The notes under the pieces were generated by a model. The model made no database searches. It was not told the origin of the DNA and saw only the letters and a program-made list of their open reading frames with translations. This document shows, piece by piece, positions 42,714 through 54,049 of a DNA stretch of 64,000 nt (the first letter of the stretch is position 1; every line of letters begins with the position of its first letter). Origin of the DNA: an uncultured Clostridia bacterium (GTDB lineage: Bacteria; Bacillota; Clostridia; Oscillospirales; Acutalibacteraceae); contig CALWIZ010000004.1 of the NCBI GenBank assembly GCA_944380885.1, forward strand, positions 1-64,000, written 5' to 3'. The position numbers were made by a program, and so were the translations under genes.

Positions 42714-44390
42714 TCAGAACAGTCCCGATATTTTTCCGTTTTCGTCTACATCAATTCGTTCGGCTGCGGGTACTTTCGGAAGTCCCGGCATGGTCATAAT
42801 ATCGCCTGTAAGCACTACTATGAATCCTGCTCCGGCGGATATTTTCACATTCTTTACCGTAACGGTGAAATCTTCCGGTGCGCCTAAAAGTGTCGGGTCA
42901 TCGGAAAAGCTGTACTGCGTCTTTGCAATGCAGACAGGACAATTAGAAAATCCCATTTCGGTGAGCTTTTGAATTTGTTTTTTGGCGTTCGGCAGAATAC
43001 TTATTCCTTTTCCGCCGTATATTTTCTTTACTACCGCCTCAATTTTATTCTCGATAGAGCCGTCAAGGTCATAGCTGAATGTAAAGTCGCCCTTTTCCTC
43101 TTCGCACAGACGGACAACCTCGCGTGCCAAAGCCTCGCCGCCCTTGCCGCCGTCCGCCCAGACGGTTGAGAGCACCACATTGACGCCAAGCTCTTTGCAT
43201 TTCTGTATTATAAATTCTATTTCATTATCCGTATCTGTTGGGAAGCGGTTTACCGCGACTACACATGGAAGCTTGTATACATTTTTGATATTGGAAACAT
43301 GACGCAAAAGATTGGGAATGCCTTTTTCAAGCGCGTCAAGATTTTCCGTATCAAGGCTTTTTTTATCAAGACCTCCGTGCATTTTAAGCGCGCGGACAGT
43401 TGCTACCACAACAACGGCAGAGGGTGTAAGTCCTGCTACGCGGCATTTTATATCAAGAAATTTTTCAGCGCCTAAGTCTGCTCCGAAGCCTGCCTCGGTA
43501 ACCGCGTAATCAGATATTTTAAGCGCCATTTTTGTTGCCGTTACCGAATTGCAGCCGTGGGCAATATTGGCGAAAGGTCCGCCGTGGACAAAAGCAGGAG
43601 TGCCCTCTAAAGTCTGCACAAGATTAGGCTTGAGCGCGTCTTTCAAAAGTGCCGCCATGGCTCCCGCGGCTTTAAGCTCGCCGCAGGTTACAGGCTTATC
43701 GTCAAATGTATAACCGACTATTATTCTTGAAAGCCTTTCTTTAAGGTCGGAAATTGAGCTTGATAGACAGAGCACCGCCATTATCTCGCTCGCTACGGTA
43801 ATATCAAAGCCGTCCTCCCTTGGCATACCGTTCGCTTTTCCGCCGAGACCGTCGGTTATAAAGCGCAGCTGGCGGTCGTTCATATCCACGCAGCGCTTCC
43901 ATGTGATTCGGCGGACGTCGATATTAAGAGAGTTACCCTGGTGAATGTGATTATCAAGCATGGCTGCAAGCAGATTGTTTGCAGCGCCTATCGCGTGGAA
44001 ATCTCCGGTGAAATGCAGGTTAATGTCTTCCATCGGTACGACTTGTGCGTATCCGCCGCCGGCAGCGCCGCCCTTTATGCCGAAAACAGGGCCCAATGAG
44101 GGTTCCCGAAGGGCGACAGCGACATTTTTGCCTATTCTTTTCATACCGTCGGCAAGACCTATTGTCGTAGTGGTTTTTCCTTCACCGGCAGGTGTAGGAG
44201 TAATAGCCGTAACAAGTATCAGTTTGCCGTTTTCGGAATTATTTTCCTTAAGGAGTGACAGGTCAATCTTAGCCTTGTATTTACCGTACTGCTCGATATA
44301 TTTTTCATCAATTCCGGCAGCGGCGGCAATATCAGTTATAGGTTTCATTTCGCATTGCTGCGCAATTTCAATATCAGATAAATATGCCAA
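42714..44390 (-). CDS. fhs: Formate-tetrahydrofolate ligase
   Basis: 558 residues. P-loop [20 protein letters not shown] and [20 protein letters not shown] are diagnostic. It makes 10-formyl-THF from formate and ATP, the donor for PurN and the AICAR transformylase of this operon. It is the last gene of the purine unit. Start is TTG, about eight bases after GGAGGA. Confidence 0.97.
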   Translation of the reverse strand: MAYLSDIEIAQQCEMKPITDIAAAAGIDEKYIEQYGKYKAKIDLSLLKENNSENGKLILVTAITPTPAGEGKTTTTIGLADGMKRIGKNVAVALREPSLGPVFGIKGGAAGGGYAQVVPMEDINLHFTGDFHAIGAANNLLAAMLDNHIHQGNSLNIDVRRITWKRCVDMNDRQLRFITDGLGGKANGMPREDGFDITVASEIMAVLCLSSSISDLKERLSRIIVGYTFDDKPVTCGELKAAGAMAALLKDALKPNLVQTLEGTPAFVHGGPFANIAHGCNSVTATKMALKISDYAVTEAGFGADLGAEKFLDIKCRVAGLTPSAVVVVATVRALKMHGGLDKKSLDTENLDALEKGIPNLLRHVSNIKNVYKLPCVVAVNRFPTDTDNEIEFIIQKCKELGVNVVLSTVWADGGKGGEALAREVVRLCEEEKGDFTFSYDLDGSIENKIEAVVKKIYGGKGISILPNAKKQIQKLTEMGFSNCPVCIAKTQYSFSDDPTLLGAPEDFTVTVKNVKISAGAGFIVVLTGDIMTMPGLPKVPAAERIDVDENGKISGLF

Positions 44391-44403
44391 TTAAACTTCC
44401 TCC

Positions 44404-47400
44404 TTATTTAAAATATTTAACGGCAGACTCAAACATTTTAATATCATAGTTTCCTGGCACGTTCTTGTAAAGGTCGGCAGCGTACCTTTCTGCATGACCC
44501 ATCTTTCCGAACACTCTGCCGTCAGGAGAGGTAATACCCTCTATCGCGTAGACGGAATCATTCGGATTAAAGTGTACATCACTTGTAGCAAAGCCGGAAA
44601 GGTCAACATACTGTGTCGCAATCTGGCCGTTTTCGGCGAGCTTCATAACAAGCTCATCGCTCGCTAAGAAACGTCCCTCACCGTGTGAAATCGGAACACT
44701 GTAAATATCTCCGACCTGCGTGGCGGCAAGCCACGGAGATTTATTTGACGCTATTCTCGTTCTTACAATTTTTGACTGGTGACGGGAAATAGTGTTGTAT
44801 GTAAGTGTCGGACAATTTTCATCAGTTTCGATTATTTTACCGTAGGGAACAAGACCTAATTTTATAAGCGCCTGGAAACCGTTGCAGATTCCGCACATAA
44901 GTCCGTCTCGTTCTTCAAGAAGACGTGTAACTTCTTCCTTTACCGAGGCGTTGCGGAAGAAAGCGGTAATGAATTTCGCGCTGCCTTCCGGCTCGTCTCC
45001 GCCTGAAAATCCGCCGGGAATAAACACTATCTGTGATTCACGCAGCTTATTGGCGAATGCCTCAACGCTTTCTGCGACAGCCGCCGACGAAAGGTTCTTG
45101 ATAACAAATATTTCTGGCTCGGCTCCGGCATCACGCATTATTTTTGCGCTGTCAAACTCGCAGTTTGTGCCGGGGAAAACAGGTATAAGTACGCGCGGCT
45201 TTGCCGTTTTTACCTTCGGTGCAACACGGTCAGTTGCTTTATAGCTGAAATTCTGCATTGCTGAATGACTGTCCGGAATGTTGCAGCGGAAAACACTTTC
45301 AAGCTTGTTTTCGTAAATATCAAGCAACTCGGAAAGTTCAAGCGATTCACCTAAAAGCGATATTTTTCCGTCATCAGTAACGGTTCCCACAGTTAATGCG
45401 TCCTCAACGTCGTCTGTAACTTCAAGCAGGAAGCCTGCATAGCAGTAATCAAATATACCCTCACAGCACATATTACCGTCAAACTCAAATCCGAGTGAGT
45501 TTCCGAAGCACATTTTCATTACAGCCTCGGCTATTCCTCCCATTCCGGGAGTATAGCAGGCGACAGCCCTGCCGGAGCGTATAAGCGCCGTCACTTTTTC
45601 AAATGTCTTTAAAAGAGAAGCCGTGTCAGGCAGACCGTTTTCATTGTAAACAGGGCAGAGCATAACAACCTTATCGCCGGATTTTTTGAATTCCGGTGAT
45701 ATTATATCGGAGGTTTTGGCGGTCGTTACGGCAAATGAAACGAGGGTAGGGGGGACATCTAAATTCTCAAAGGTTCCGCTCATAGAGTCTTTGCCGCCGA
45801 TTGCGCCTATCTGAAGTTCGGTTTGCGCTTTAAAAGCACCGAGAAGTGCGGCAAGCGGTTTTCCCCAGCGCTTCGGGTCTTTACCGAGACGCTCAAAATA
45901 TTCCTGGAACGTAAGATAAACGTCTTTAAATTCGGCACCGGTGGCTATCAGTTTGCAGACCGATTCTATAACGGCAAGATACGCTCCGTGATACGGACTC
46001 TGTTCCGTAATAAACGGATTGTAGCCCCAAGCCATAAGCGAGCAGTCGTCTGTATGCTTTTTCTCAACCGAGATTTTCTGCACCATAGCCTGAATAGGAG
46101 TGAGCTGATTTTTGCCGCCGAACGGCATAAGCACTGTTCCGGCGCCGATAGTCGAGTCAAACTGCTCGGATAGACCTCTCTTTGAACATATATTGAGGTC
46201 TCCGGCAAGAGACTTGTAATTTTCGATAAAACTGCCGCCGACGGTTTTGCCTATCGGCTGCGGCTTTTCTGCAAATGCGGTTATATGCTTTTCAGCACCG
46301 TTTGAGTTTAAAAACTCACGGCTTATATCAACAATAGCCTTGCCGTTCCAGTTCATTGTAAGTCTCGGGTCGGCTTTTACTACCGCGACAGGTGTTGCTT
46401 CAAGGTTTTCTGAGGCAGCGAGAGCCAAAAACCGGTCAACATTTTCAGGCTCAATAACAACAGCCATTCTTTCCTGAGATTCGCTGATTGCAAGCTCTGT
46501 TCCGTCAAGTCCGTCATATTTTTTAGGAACGGCGTTAAGGTCGATCTCAAGTCCGTCAGCCAGCTCTCCGATAGCGACTGAAACGCCGCCCGCTCCGAAA
46601 TCGTTGCAGCGTTTTATCATTCGGCACGCTTCTGCGTTTCTGAACAGTCTTTGCAGCTTTCTTTCCTCCGGTGCGTTTCCTTTCTGAACCTCGGCACCGC
46701 AGGTTTCGAGTGACTGTAAAGTGTGCGATTTTGAAGAACCGGTAGCGCCTCCGCAGCCGTCACGTCCTGTTCTGCCGCCTAAAAGTATAACGATATCTCC
46801 GGGATCAGGACATTCGCGCCGTACGTTGCAGGCCGGTGCGGCGGCAATTACCGCGCCTATTTCCATACGCTTTGCCGCATATCCGTCATGGTATATCTCA
46901 TCAACAATTCCGGTGGCAAGGCCTATCTGGTTGCCGTAGGATGAATAACCGTCCGCCGCGGTGGTGACAAGTTTTCTCTGCGGCAGCTTTCCGGGCATAG
47001 TTTCCTTTACGCTCTTAAGCGGGTCGGCCGCTCCCGTAACTCGCATTGCGCCGTATACATACGAGCGTCCGGACAGCGGATCACGGATAGCTCCGCCTAT
47101 ACATGTAGCAGCGCCGCCGAAAGGCTCTATTTCCGTCGGGTGATTGTGCGTCTCATTCTTAAACAGCAGCAGCCAGTCTTCATCGTTGCCGTCAACATTC
47201 ACCTTGATTTTGACGGTACAGGCGTTTATCTCTTCCGATTCGTCGAGCTTGTCAAGCTTGCCCTTTGATTTAAGATATTTAACGGCTATTGTGGCTAAAT
47301 CCATAAGGCAGACCGGCTTTGTTCGTCCGAGCTCCCTGCGTACATTCAGATAGTCGTTGTAGGCGTTTTGCAGCAGCTCGTCCTCAAATTCGGCGCCGTC

Positions 47401-48093
47401 TATATTTGTGAGGAATGTGGTATGACGGCAATGGTCTGACCAGTATGTATCAATCATTCTGATTTCGGTCATGGTCGGGTCGCGGTGCTCGGACTTGAAA
47501 TAATCCTGACAAAACGCTATATCATCCGCGTCCATCGCGAGTCCGTATTTTTTTACAAATTCCTCAAGCGCCGTGCGGTCAAGTTTTATAAAACCGTCAA
47601 GTGTGGCTACGGAATCCGGTATATCGTACTTTACGGCAAGGGTTTCGGGCTTTTCGAGTGACGCCTCACGCGCTTCAACAGGGTTTATAACATATTTCTT
47701 GATGGCGGCAAGCTCCGCATCGGTCACATTGCCGTAAATAATGTAAACTTTTGCGGTGCGGATAACAGGACGTTCACCCTTTGAGATAAGCTGAATGCAC
47801 TGCGCCGCTGAGTCGGCTCTCTGGTCGAACTGACCCGGCAGATACTCGACCGCGAAAATCGCCTGACCGTCGTTTTCAAGCTCTGAATAGGTATTGTCAA
47901 GCTGCGGCTCGGAAAAAACCGTTTTTACGGCATAATCAAACAGTTCGGACTCGATATTTTCCGCGTCATAACGGTTTATCACGCGTATATCCTTTACCGA
48001 GCTTATCTGCAAAAGACCGTTAATATCCGAAAGCAGCGCTTTCGCTTCGTGTGCAAGCTCCTTTTTCTTTTCGGAAAAAATGCGGTATACCAT
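44404..48093 (-). CDS. purL: Phosphoribosylformylglycinamidine synthase, single-chain PurL with glutaminase domain
   Basis: 1229 residues. N-terminal FGAM synthase halves with ETHNHPTEIEPFGGAATCIG and GRTGRDGCGGATGSS, then a C-terminal class I glutaminase: IPVFPGTNCEFDSAKIMRDA, GICNGFQALIKLG with the catalytic Cys, and ISHGEGRF with the His and Glu. It makes FGAM from FGAR and glutamine. The fused form replaces separate PurS, PurL and PurQ. Its ATG overlaps the purD stop by one base. Confidence 0.97.
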   Translation of the reverse strand: MVYRIFSEKKKELAHEAKALLSDINGLLQISSVKDIRVINRYDAENIESELFDYAVKTVFSEPQLDNTYSELENDGQAIFAVEYLPGQFDQRADSAAQCIQLISKGERPVIRTAKVYIIYGNVTDAELAAIKKYVINPVEAREASLEKPETLAVKYDIPDSVATLDGFIKLDRTALEEFVKKYGLAMDADDIAFCQDYFKSEHRDPTMTEIRMIDTYWSDHCRHTTFLTNIDGAEFEDELLQNAYNDYLNVRRELGRTKPVCLMDLATIAVKYLKSKGKLDKLDESEEINACTVKIKVNVDGNDEDWLLLFKNETHNHPTEIEPFGGAATCIGGAIRDPLSGRSYVYGAMRVTGAADPLKSVKETMPGKLPQRKLVTTAADGYSSYGNQIGLATGIVDEIYHDGYAAKRMEIGAVIAAAPACNVRRECPDPGDIVILLGGRTGRDGCGGATGSSKSHTLQSLETCGAEVQKGNAPEERKLQRLFRNAEACRMIKRCNDFGAGGVSVAIGELADGLEIDLNAVPKKYDGLDGTELAISESQERMAVVIEPENVDRFLALAASENLEATPVAVVKADPRLTMNWNGKAIVDISREFLNSNGAEKHITAFAEKPQPIGKTVGGSFIENYKSLAGDLNICSKRGLSEQFDSTIGAGTVLMPFGGKNQLTPIQAMVQKISVEKKHTDDCSLMAWGYNPFITEQSPYHGAYLAVIESVCKLIATGAEFKDVYLTFQEYFERLGKDPKRWGKPLAALLGAFKAQTELQIGAIGGKDSMSGTFENLDVPPTLVSFAVTTAKTSDIISPEFKKSGDKVVMLCPVYNENGLPDTASLLKTFEKVTALIRSGRAVACYTPGMGGIAEAVMKMCFGNSLGFEFDGNMCCEGIFDYCYAGFLLEVTDDVEDALTVGTVTDDGKISLLGESLELSELLDIYENKLESVFRCNIPDSHSAMQNFSYKATDRVAPKVKTAKPRVLIPVFPGTNCEFDSAKIMRDAGAEPEIFVIKNLSSAAVAESVEAFANKLRESQIVFIPGGFSGGDEPEGSAKFITAFFRNASVKEEVTRLLEERDGLMCGICNGFQALIKLGLVPYGKIIETDENCPTLTYNTISRHQSKIVRTRIASNKSPWLAATQVGDIYSVPISHGEGRFLASDELVMKLAENGQIATQYVDLSGFATSDVHFNPNDSVYAIEGITSPDGRVFGKMGHAERYAADLYKNVPGNYDIKMFESAVKYFK

Positions 48094-49364
48094 TATTTTA
48101 TCTCCTTTGCTTTCAGCGCTCTGGCTCCTATATCATGACGGTAAAAAGCGTTTTTAAAGTTTACTTTTTTGGTTTTAAGATATGCTGCTTCTATGGCTTT
48201 CTCAAGAGTATCGGCAGTTGCGGTAACACCCAATACACGACCTCCCGCGGTTTTAAGTACGCCGTTTTCGAGTTTAGCGCCGGCAACATAAACACTGTCC
48301 GCTACATCAGGTGAAATTTGAAGCTCAAAACCGCTTTCGTATTTCTGCGGGTATCCGCTTGACGCCATAACCACGCATGCGGCATATTCACTTTTAAAAT
48401 TAACTTCAGTTTCAGCAAGGGTACCGTTTGTGACAGCCTGCATAACTGTTAATAAATCACTTTGGAGCAGCGGCAGCACCACCTGTGTTTCTGGGTCGCC
48501 GAAGCGGCAGTTGTATTCAATTACCTTGGGTCCGTCCTCCGTCAGCATAAGTCCGAAGTAGAGACATCCCTTAAAGGTTCGTCCCTCGGCGTTCATAGCG
48601 TTCATTGTGGGAATAAATATTTTCTCCATACATTCATTTGCTATTTCTTCAGTATAATACGGATTTGGCGCCACGGTTCCCATGCCGCCGGTATTCAAGC
48701 CCTTGTCGCCGTCAAGCGCGCGCTTATGATCCATTGAAGATACCATGGGAACAAGCGTTTTTCCGTCGGTAAAGGACAGCACGGAAACCTCCGGACCGGT
48801 AAGAAATTCCTCAATTACAATATTAGCGCCGCTTTCGCCGAAGATCCTGTCCTCCATTATAGAACGGACAGCTTCTTTTGCCGCTTCGCATGTTTCGGCT
48901 ATAATAACTCCCTTTCCGAGCGCGAGACCGTCAGCCTTAATAACCGTCGGTATCGGTGCGGTTTCAAGATAAACAAGAGCGTCGTCAGGGTTGGAAAAAA
49001 CCTCATACCGCGCTGTGGGAATACCGTATTTCTTCATAAGATTTTTTGAAAAAACCTTGCTGCCCTCGATTATCGCTGCTTTTTTATCCGGTCCGAAGCA
49101 GGGGATACCCGCATCTGTCAGCGCGTCAACCGCTCCTAAAACGAGCGGGTCGTCAGGGGCAACAACCGCGTAATCTATTTTATTATCAAGCGCAAATTTT
49201 ACTTGACCGTCGATATCTTTTGCGCCGATATCTACACAGACAGCGTCCGCTGCTATACCTCCGTTTCCGGGAAGGGCGTAAATTTCGCTTACCGCCGGAT
49301 TTTCCTTCAGTTTCTTTATTATGGCGTGCTCGCGTCCGCCGCCGCCTACTACCATTATTTTCAT
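48093..49364 (-). CDS. purD: Phosphoribosylamine-glycine ligase
   Basis: 423 residues, ATP-grasp fold: KIMVVGGGGREHAI at the start, FGPDKKAAIIEGSKVFSK, MGTVAPNPYY and RFGDPETQVVLP. It joins glycine to phosphoribosylamine. ATG 49364 follows AGGAG; the open frame upstream has no family similarity. GlyA just upstream produces glycine. Confidence 0.97.
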   Translation of the reverse strand: MKIMVVGGGGREHAIIKKLKENPAVSEIYALPGNGGIAADAVCVDIGAKDIDGQVKFALDNKIDYAVVAPDDPLVLGAVDALTDAGIPCFGPDKKAAIIEGSKVFSKNLMKKYGIPTARYEVFSNPDDALVYLETAPIPTVIKADGLALGKGVIIAETCEAAKEAVRSIMEDRIFGESGANIVIEEFLTGPEVSVLSFTDGKTLVPMVSSMDHKRALDGDKGLNTGGMGTVAPNPYYTEEIANECMEKIFIPTMNAMNAEGRTFKGCLYFGLMLTEDGPKVIEYNCRFGDPETQVVLPLLQSDLLTVMQAVTNGTLAETEVNFKSEYAACVVMASSGYPQKYESGFELQISPDVADSVYVAGAKLENGVLKTAGGRVLGVTATADTLEKAIEAAYLKTKKVNFKNAFYRHDIGARALKAKEIK

Positions 49365-49420
49365 TTTCTCACTCCTGTAACGGACGCAAGCCGGCTGTTT
49401 CTGCCGGCTTACGGGTATTA

Positions 49421-50656
49421 TCAATAAATCGGGAAGTGTGAGCAGAGCTCCTGCACCTCGTCTGAAATTCTGTCTTTCGTTCCCTCAAAATCGTTTACAG
49501 TTTCGCTAATCCATTTGGCGATCTTGAGCATTTCAGGCTCCCTGAAGCCTCTTGTCGTTACGGCAGGCGTGCCGATACGAAGTCCGCTTGTGACAAACGG
49601 GCTCTGCGGGTCGTTCGGAACCGTATTCTTATTCGCGGTGATGTGAACCTCATCAAGCCTGTGTTCGAGCTCTTTGCCGGTAATACCGTTCTTTATGAGC
49701 TTTAAGAGCATAAGATGATTGTCGGTACCGCCTGATACTATATCGAGACCTTCTTTAATAAGTGCATCGCAGAGAACCTTTGCGTTCTTTATTATCTGGG
49801 TCTGATACTCTTTAAACTCAGGTGTGAGTGCCTCGCCCAAAGCAACCGCTTTAGCGGCGATTATATGCATAAGCGGACCGCCCTGCGTGCCGGGGAAAAC
49901 CGCCTTGTCAATCTGCTTGGCATACTGCTCCTTGCAGAGAATAAGTCCGCCGCGAGGGCCTCGTAATGTTTTATGTGTGGTTGTTGTTACAACATCGGCA
50001 TAGGGGACAGGGGACGGGTGGAGACCTGCCGCAACAAGACCGGCAATGTGCGCCATATCCACCATAAGATATGCTCCGACCTCGTCGGCAATTTCACGGC
50101 AGCGCGCAAAATCTATTGTCCTTGAATAGGCGCTGGCACCTGCGAGTATCAGCTTCGGCTTGCATTCAAGCGCGATTTCACGCATTTTGTTATAGTCTAT
50201 CATTTCGGTTTCGTCGTTTACACCGTAGGGAACGATGTTGAAATATTTGCCTGAAATATTTACCGGTGAGCCGTGCGAGAGATGTCCGCCCTGCTGGAGA
50301 TTCATACCCATAAAGGTATCGCCCGGCTGTAAAAGGGCAAAGAATACCGCGAGGTTGGCGTTAGCGCCGCTGTGCGGCTGCACATTCGCGTGCTCGGCTC
50401 CAAAGAGCTTTTTAGCGCGCTCGCGCGCGATTTCCTCGGCAATATCAACGCACTGGCAGCCGCCGTAATAGCGCTTGCCCGGATAGCCTTCGGCGTATTT
50501 GTTTGTAAGAACGCTTCCTGCGGCTAAAAGTACTGCCTTTGAAACGATATTTTCGGAGGCTATAAGCTCTATATTGTGCTGCTGGCGCTCAAGCTCCTTG
50601 TTGCACGCCTCGTAAACCTCCGCGTCGTAATTTTTAAGCTCGTCAAAAAAATTCAT
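49421..50656 (-). CDS. glyA: Serine hydroxymethyltransferase
   Basis: 411 residues. PLP-binding lysine in [17 protein letters not shown]-terminal [15 protein letters not shown]. It turns serine and THF into glycine and methylene-THF, so it supplies both the glycine for PurD and one-carbon units. Its place inside the purine operon is functionally sensible. Confidence 0.97.
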   Translation of the reverse strand: MNFFDELKNYDAEVYEACNKELERQQHNIELIASENIVSKAVLLAAGSVLTNKYAEGYPGKRYYGGCQCVDIAEEIARERAKKLFGAEHANVQPHSGANANLAVFFALLQPGDTFMGMNLQQGGHLSHGSPVNISGKYFNIVPYGVNDETEMIDYNKMREIALECKPKLILAGASAYSRTIDFARCREIADEVGAYLMVDMAHIAGLVAAGLHPSPVPYADVVTTTTHKTLRGPRGGLILCKEQYAKQIDKAVFPGTQGGPLMHIIAAKAVALGEALTPEFKEYQTQIIKNAKVLCDALIKEGLDIVSGGTDNHLMLLKLIKNGITGKELEHRLDEVHITANKNTVPNDPQSPFVTSGLRIGTPAVTTRGFREPEMLKIAKWISETVNDFEGTKDRISDEVQELCSHFPIY

Positions 50657-50684
50657 CGGTTTATTCTCCTTTATTACAGTTATA

Positions 50685-51869
50685 TCAGTGATGGAAGAGT
50701 CTCATTCCGGTAAACGCCATAGCGATACCGTACTTGTTGCAGCAGTTTATGACTATATCGTCTCTTATTGAACCGCCCGGCTCGGCGATATAAGAAACAC
50801 CGCTTCTGTACGCGCGCTCAATATTGTCGTCAAACGGGAAGAAAGCGTCCGAACCGAGCGCCACACCTGAGATGCCTGAAAGATAATTTTTTATTTCCTC
50901 ATCTGTAAGCGGCTCGGGGCGTGTTTTAAAGTATTTCTGCCATATGCCGTCGGCGCATACGTCTTCTTCATTGCGGTTGATGTAACCGTCTATTATATTG
51001 TCGCGGTCGGGTCTTTTTATATCGTCCTTGAAGGGAAGGTTCAGAACCTTGTCATACTGACGCATAAACCATGTATCCGCTTTGCTTCCGGCAAGACGCG
51101 TGCAGTGAACTCTTGACTGCTGACCGGCTCCGACGCCTATCGCCTGACCGTCTACGGCAAAGCAAACTGAGTTTGACTGCGTATATTTAAGTGTAATAAG
51201 CGAAATTATAAGATCACGTTTTGCGCTGTCGGGAATATTTTTATTTTCGGTGACTATGTTTTCAAGAAGTGAGCTGTCAATCTTGAAATTATTTCTGCCC
51301 TGTTCAAAGGTTATTCCGAAAACCTGTTTGCGCTCCCTTTCTTCGGGAACATAACTTGGGTCTATCTCTACAATGTTGTAATTCCCGTTTCTTTTTGATT
51401 TGAGAATTTCAAGCGCTTCAGGCTCATAACCCGGAGCGATAATTCCGTCAGACACCTCGCGCTTTATCAGAAGAGCGGTTGTTGTGTCACATACATCGGA
51501 AAGGGCTACCCAGTCACCAAATGAGCACATACGGTCGGTGCCTCTCGCTCTCGCGTAGGCGCAGGCGAGGGGAGAATCGTCAAGATTTTCAATATCGTCC
51601 ACAAAACAGGCTTTTTTGAGTTTGTCCGGCAAAACTGTTCCAACAGCGGCGCTTGTGGGGCTGACATGCTTAAACGAGGTTACAGCCGGAAGTCCGAGTG
51701 CTTCTTTGAGCTCCTTTACAAGCTGCCATGAGTTGAAAGCGTCAAGAAAATTTATGTAACCCGGCTTACCGTTGAGAATTTTTATGGGCAGATCGCTTCC
51801 GTTTTCCATAAAAATTCTGGCAGGCTTCTGATTGGGATTGCAGCCGTATTTAAGTTCAAACTCTTTCAT
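50685..51869 (-). CDS. purH: Stand-alone AICAR transformylase
   Basis: 394 residues corresponding to the formyltransferase part of PurH only: [19 protein letters not shown] at the start, [16 protein letters not shown] with the catalytic Lys-His pair, and [18 protein letters not shown]. The N-terminal IMP cyclohydrolase domain of bifunctional PurH is missing. The cyclohydrolase step is supplied by the PurO gene two positions away. It uses 10-formyl-THF to convert AICAR to FAICAR. Confidence 0.92.
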   Translation of the reverse strand: MKEFELKYGCNPNQKPARIFMENGSDLPIKILNGKPGYINFLDAFNSWQLVKELKEALGLPAVTSFKHVSPTSAAVGTVLPDKLKKACFVDDIENLDDSPLACAYARARGTDRMCSFGDWVALSDVCDTTTALLIKREVSDGIIAPGYEPEALEILKSKRNGNYNIVEIDPSYVPEERERKQVFGITFEQGRNNFKIDSSLLENIVTENKNIPDSAKRDLIISLITLKYTQSNSVCFAVDGQAIGVGAGQQSRVHCTRLAGSKADTWFMRQYDKVLNLPFKDDIKRPDRDNIIDGYINRNEEDVCADGIWQKYFKTRPEPLTDEEIKNYLSGISGVALGSDAFFPFDDNIERAYRSGVSYIAEPGGSIRDDIVINCCNKYGIAMAFTGMRLFHH

Positions 51870-51880
51870 TTGTATCCTCC

Positions 51881-53317
51881 TTATACGTTTAATACCGCGT
51901 CAACCGGCTCGGTATAGTGCTTTTTAAGTATCGGTTCTATAATGTCTTTTATAAATTCCTCGGTCTGGGAAACGCTTCTGCCTATGTACTTGGAAGGCTC
52001 AAGCTCTTTTAAAATTTCTTCCTTTGTAAGAGGAATCCTGCTGTCCTCAGCTATACGGTCAATAAGGTTGTTTGATTCACCGTGCAGCTTGACCCGTGCC
52101 GCCGCCTCATGCGAATATACCCTTATTATCTCGTGAAGCTCCTGACGGTCGCCGCCGCGCTTTACCGATTCCATCATAATGTTTTCGGTTGCCATAAACG
52201 GCAGCTTTTCCATAACTCTTTTCTTTATAACGTTTTCGTAGACAACAAGACCTGAAGTAACATTGATGTAGATATTCAATATTGCGTCAACCGCTAAAAA
52301 CGCCTCAGCAACTGAAATACGTTTATTTGCGCTGTCGTCAAGCGTGCGCTCAAACCATTGTGTTCCGGCGGTCATGGCTGGATTAACAGAATCGGCTATC
52401 ACATAGCGCGCAAGAGATGAAATTCTTTCACAGCGCATGGGATTGCGTTTGTAGGGCATAGCCGAGGAACCTATCTGATTTTTTTCAAACGGTTCTTCCA
52501 TTTCCTCAAATGACTGAAGCAGTCTCATATCGTTTGAGAATTTATATGCGCTCTGCGCGAAGCCTGATAATACAGAAAGGAAATAAGAATCGACCTTTCT
52601 TGAATAGGTCTGACCGGAAACCGGAACGCAGGCGTCAAATCCCATATCCTGCGCTATAAGTGCTTCAAGTTTTTTAACCTTTTTTTCGTCTCCTCCGAAA
52701 AGCTCCATAAAGCTTGCCTGTGTGCCGGTAGTACCCTTTGAGCCGAGCAGCTTTAAGCGTGAAAGCTGATAATCAAGATTGTCAATATCCTGTGACAACT
52801 CATACATCCAGAGTGTAGCTCTTTTGCCGACCGTAGTCAGCTGTGCCGGCTGCAAATGAGTGTAGGCAAGACAGGGGAGAGCTTTATACTTATCTGCAAA
52901 TTCGGAAAGATTTTTAAGCACCTGTGCGGCTTTCTTCTGAATAATCCCAGAAGCCTCACGAAGAATTATCACATCGGTATTGTCGCCGACATAACAGCTT
53001 GTAGCGCCGAGGTGTATTATCGGTTCGGCATGGGGACACTGCATTCCGTAGGCGTAAACGTGTGACATAACGTCGTGACGCACCTTTTTTTCGCGCTCTT
53101 CGGCAACATCGTAATTTATGTCGTCCTTATGCGCTTCAAGCTCTTCAATCTGCTCATCGGTAATGTTAAGACCTAACTTTTTTTCGGCTTTGGCAAGCGC
53201 TATCCAGAGACGGCGCCATGTTCTGAACTTAAAGTTTTCGGAAAAAACATGCTGCATTTCTTTGCTCGCGTAACGGGTGGAGAAAGGCGAAATATAAATA
53301 TCCTTATTGTCCGGCAT
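51881..53317 (-). CDS. purB: Adenylosuccinate lyase
   Basis: 478 residues of the fumarase/aspartase superfamily. Signature GSSAMPYKRNPMRCE, TSCYVGDNTD and a His-containing LAYTHLQPAQLTT. It acts twice in purine synthesis (SAICAR and adenylosuccinate cleavage) and releases fumarate. Confidence 0.96.
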   Translation of the reverse strand: MPDNKDIYISPFSTRYASKEMQHVFSENFKFRTWRRLWIALAKAEKKLGLNITDEQIEELEAHKDDINYDVAEEREKKVRHDVMSHVYAYGMQCPHAEPIIHLGATSCYVGDNTDVIILREASGIIQKKAAQVLKNLSEFADKYKALPCLAYTHLQPAQLTTVGKRATLWMYELSQDIDNLDYQLSRLKLLGSKGTTGTQASFMELFGGDEKKVKKLEALIAQDMGFDACVPVSGQTYSRKVDSYFLSVLSGFAQSAYKFSNDMRLLQSFEEMEEPFEKNQIGSSAMPYKRNPMRCERISSLARYVIADSVNPAMTAGTQWFERTLDDSANKRISVAEAFLAVDAILNIYINVTSGLVVYENVIKKRVMEKLPFMATENIMMESVKRGGDRQELHEIIRVYSHEAAARVKLHGESNNLIDRIAEDSRIPLTKEEILKELEPSKYIGRSVSQTEEFIKDIIEPILKKHYTEPVDAVLNV

Positions 53318-53329
53318 TTTTTTATCTCC

Positions 53330-54049
53330 TTATTTATTCTTGTTTATAAGCCTCTGCTCATATTTTCCTGTCTTTATATCGGTGTATCTCACATAAAGCG
53401 ATATTTTATTGTTTTTATCGAGGTTTGCCCATAAATTATCGGTAAAATCATCTATGCTGTCCGGAATTTCCACGCGCTCAGGCTCGCCCTGAAATGTAGG
53501 AATAGGATTACCGTCACATACATATGTGTGTATAAAATGACCGAGACCGGCTTTCGCGGGATATGAGAAAGTATAGCGGCAGCAGTCGGAACCGTCGGCG
53601 TCAATGCTTTTGAGAATGCTCATTTCATAGCTGAATTTTTCGTCGCCGAAATAAACAATACCGCTTATTCTCGGCGTGAGGTTCGGTGCGTCCGGTTCAA
53701 ACTCACGGGTTTCAAGCGCCTCTTTGAAAGATTTGCCCTCGGTCATCATATTATAGACGGTGTCGGTCTGGTCGCCGTTTGTGATTATCAGCTTATTATC
53801 AAGCTGTCTTACGGCGGAATAAATTATAAGCGACGGGTCTTCTACCTTTGATGCGTCAAAAGGCTCGGTTTTTACCGTGCCGTTATTTTCGGTAAAAATA
53901 CGGTTGCGGCTGTTTTCGCTTCTGCCCATTATGAAGTAGGCGGTAACCGCCTTATCACCCGATTTTGATGTGCCTATCACTATCCCTCTTCCGACATACG
54001 AATTGTCCTTTATCAGACTGCCGATGTCATTTATACTGTAAATATCCAT
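53330..54049 (-). CDS. purO: PurO-type IMP cyclohydrolase
   Basis: 239 residues matching the archaeal-type IMP cyclohydrolase family: NSYVGRGIVIGTSKSGDKAV near the start, AYFIMGRSENSRNR, FEPDAPNLTPRISGI and ISLYVRYTDIKTG at the end. It closes FAICAR to IMP and is unrelated in sequence to the PurH N-terminal domain. Its position next to the stand-alone transformylase supports the role. ATG 54049 overlaps the purN stop by one base. Confidence 0.88.
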   Translation of the reverse strand: MDIYSINDIGSLIKDNSYVGRGIVIGTSKSGDKAVTAYFIMGRSENSRNRIFTENNGTVKTEPFDASKVEDPSLIIYSAVRQLDNKLIITNGDQTDTVYNMMTEGKSFKEALETREFEPDAPNLTPRISGIVYFGDEKFSYEMSILKSIDADGSDCCRYTFSYPAKAGLGHFIHTYVCDGNPIPTFQGEPERVEIPDSIDDFTDNLWANLDKNNKISLYVRYTDIKTGKYEQRLINKNK

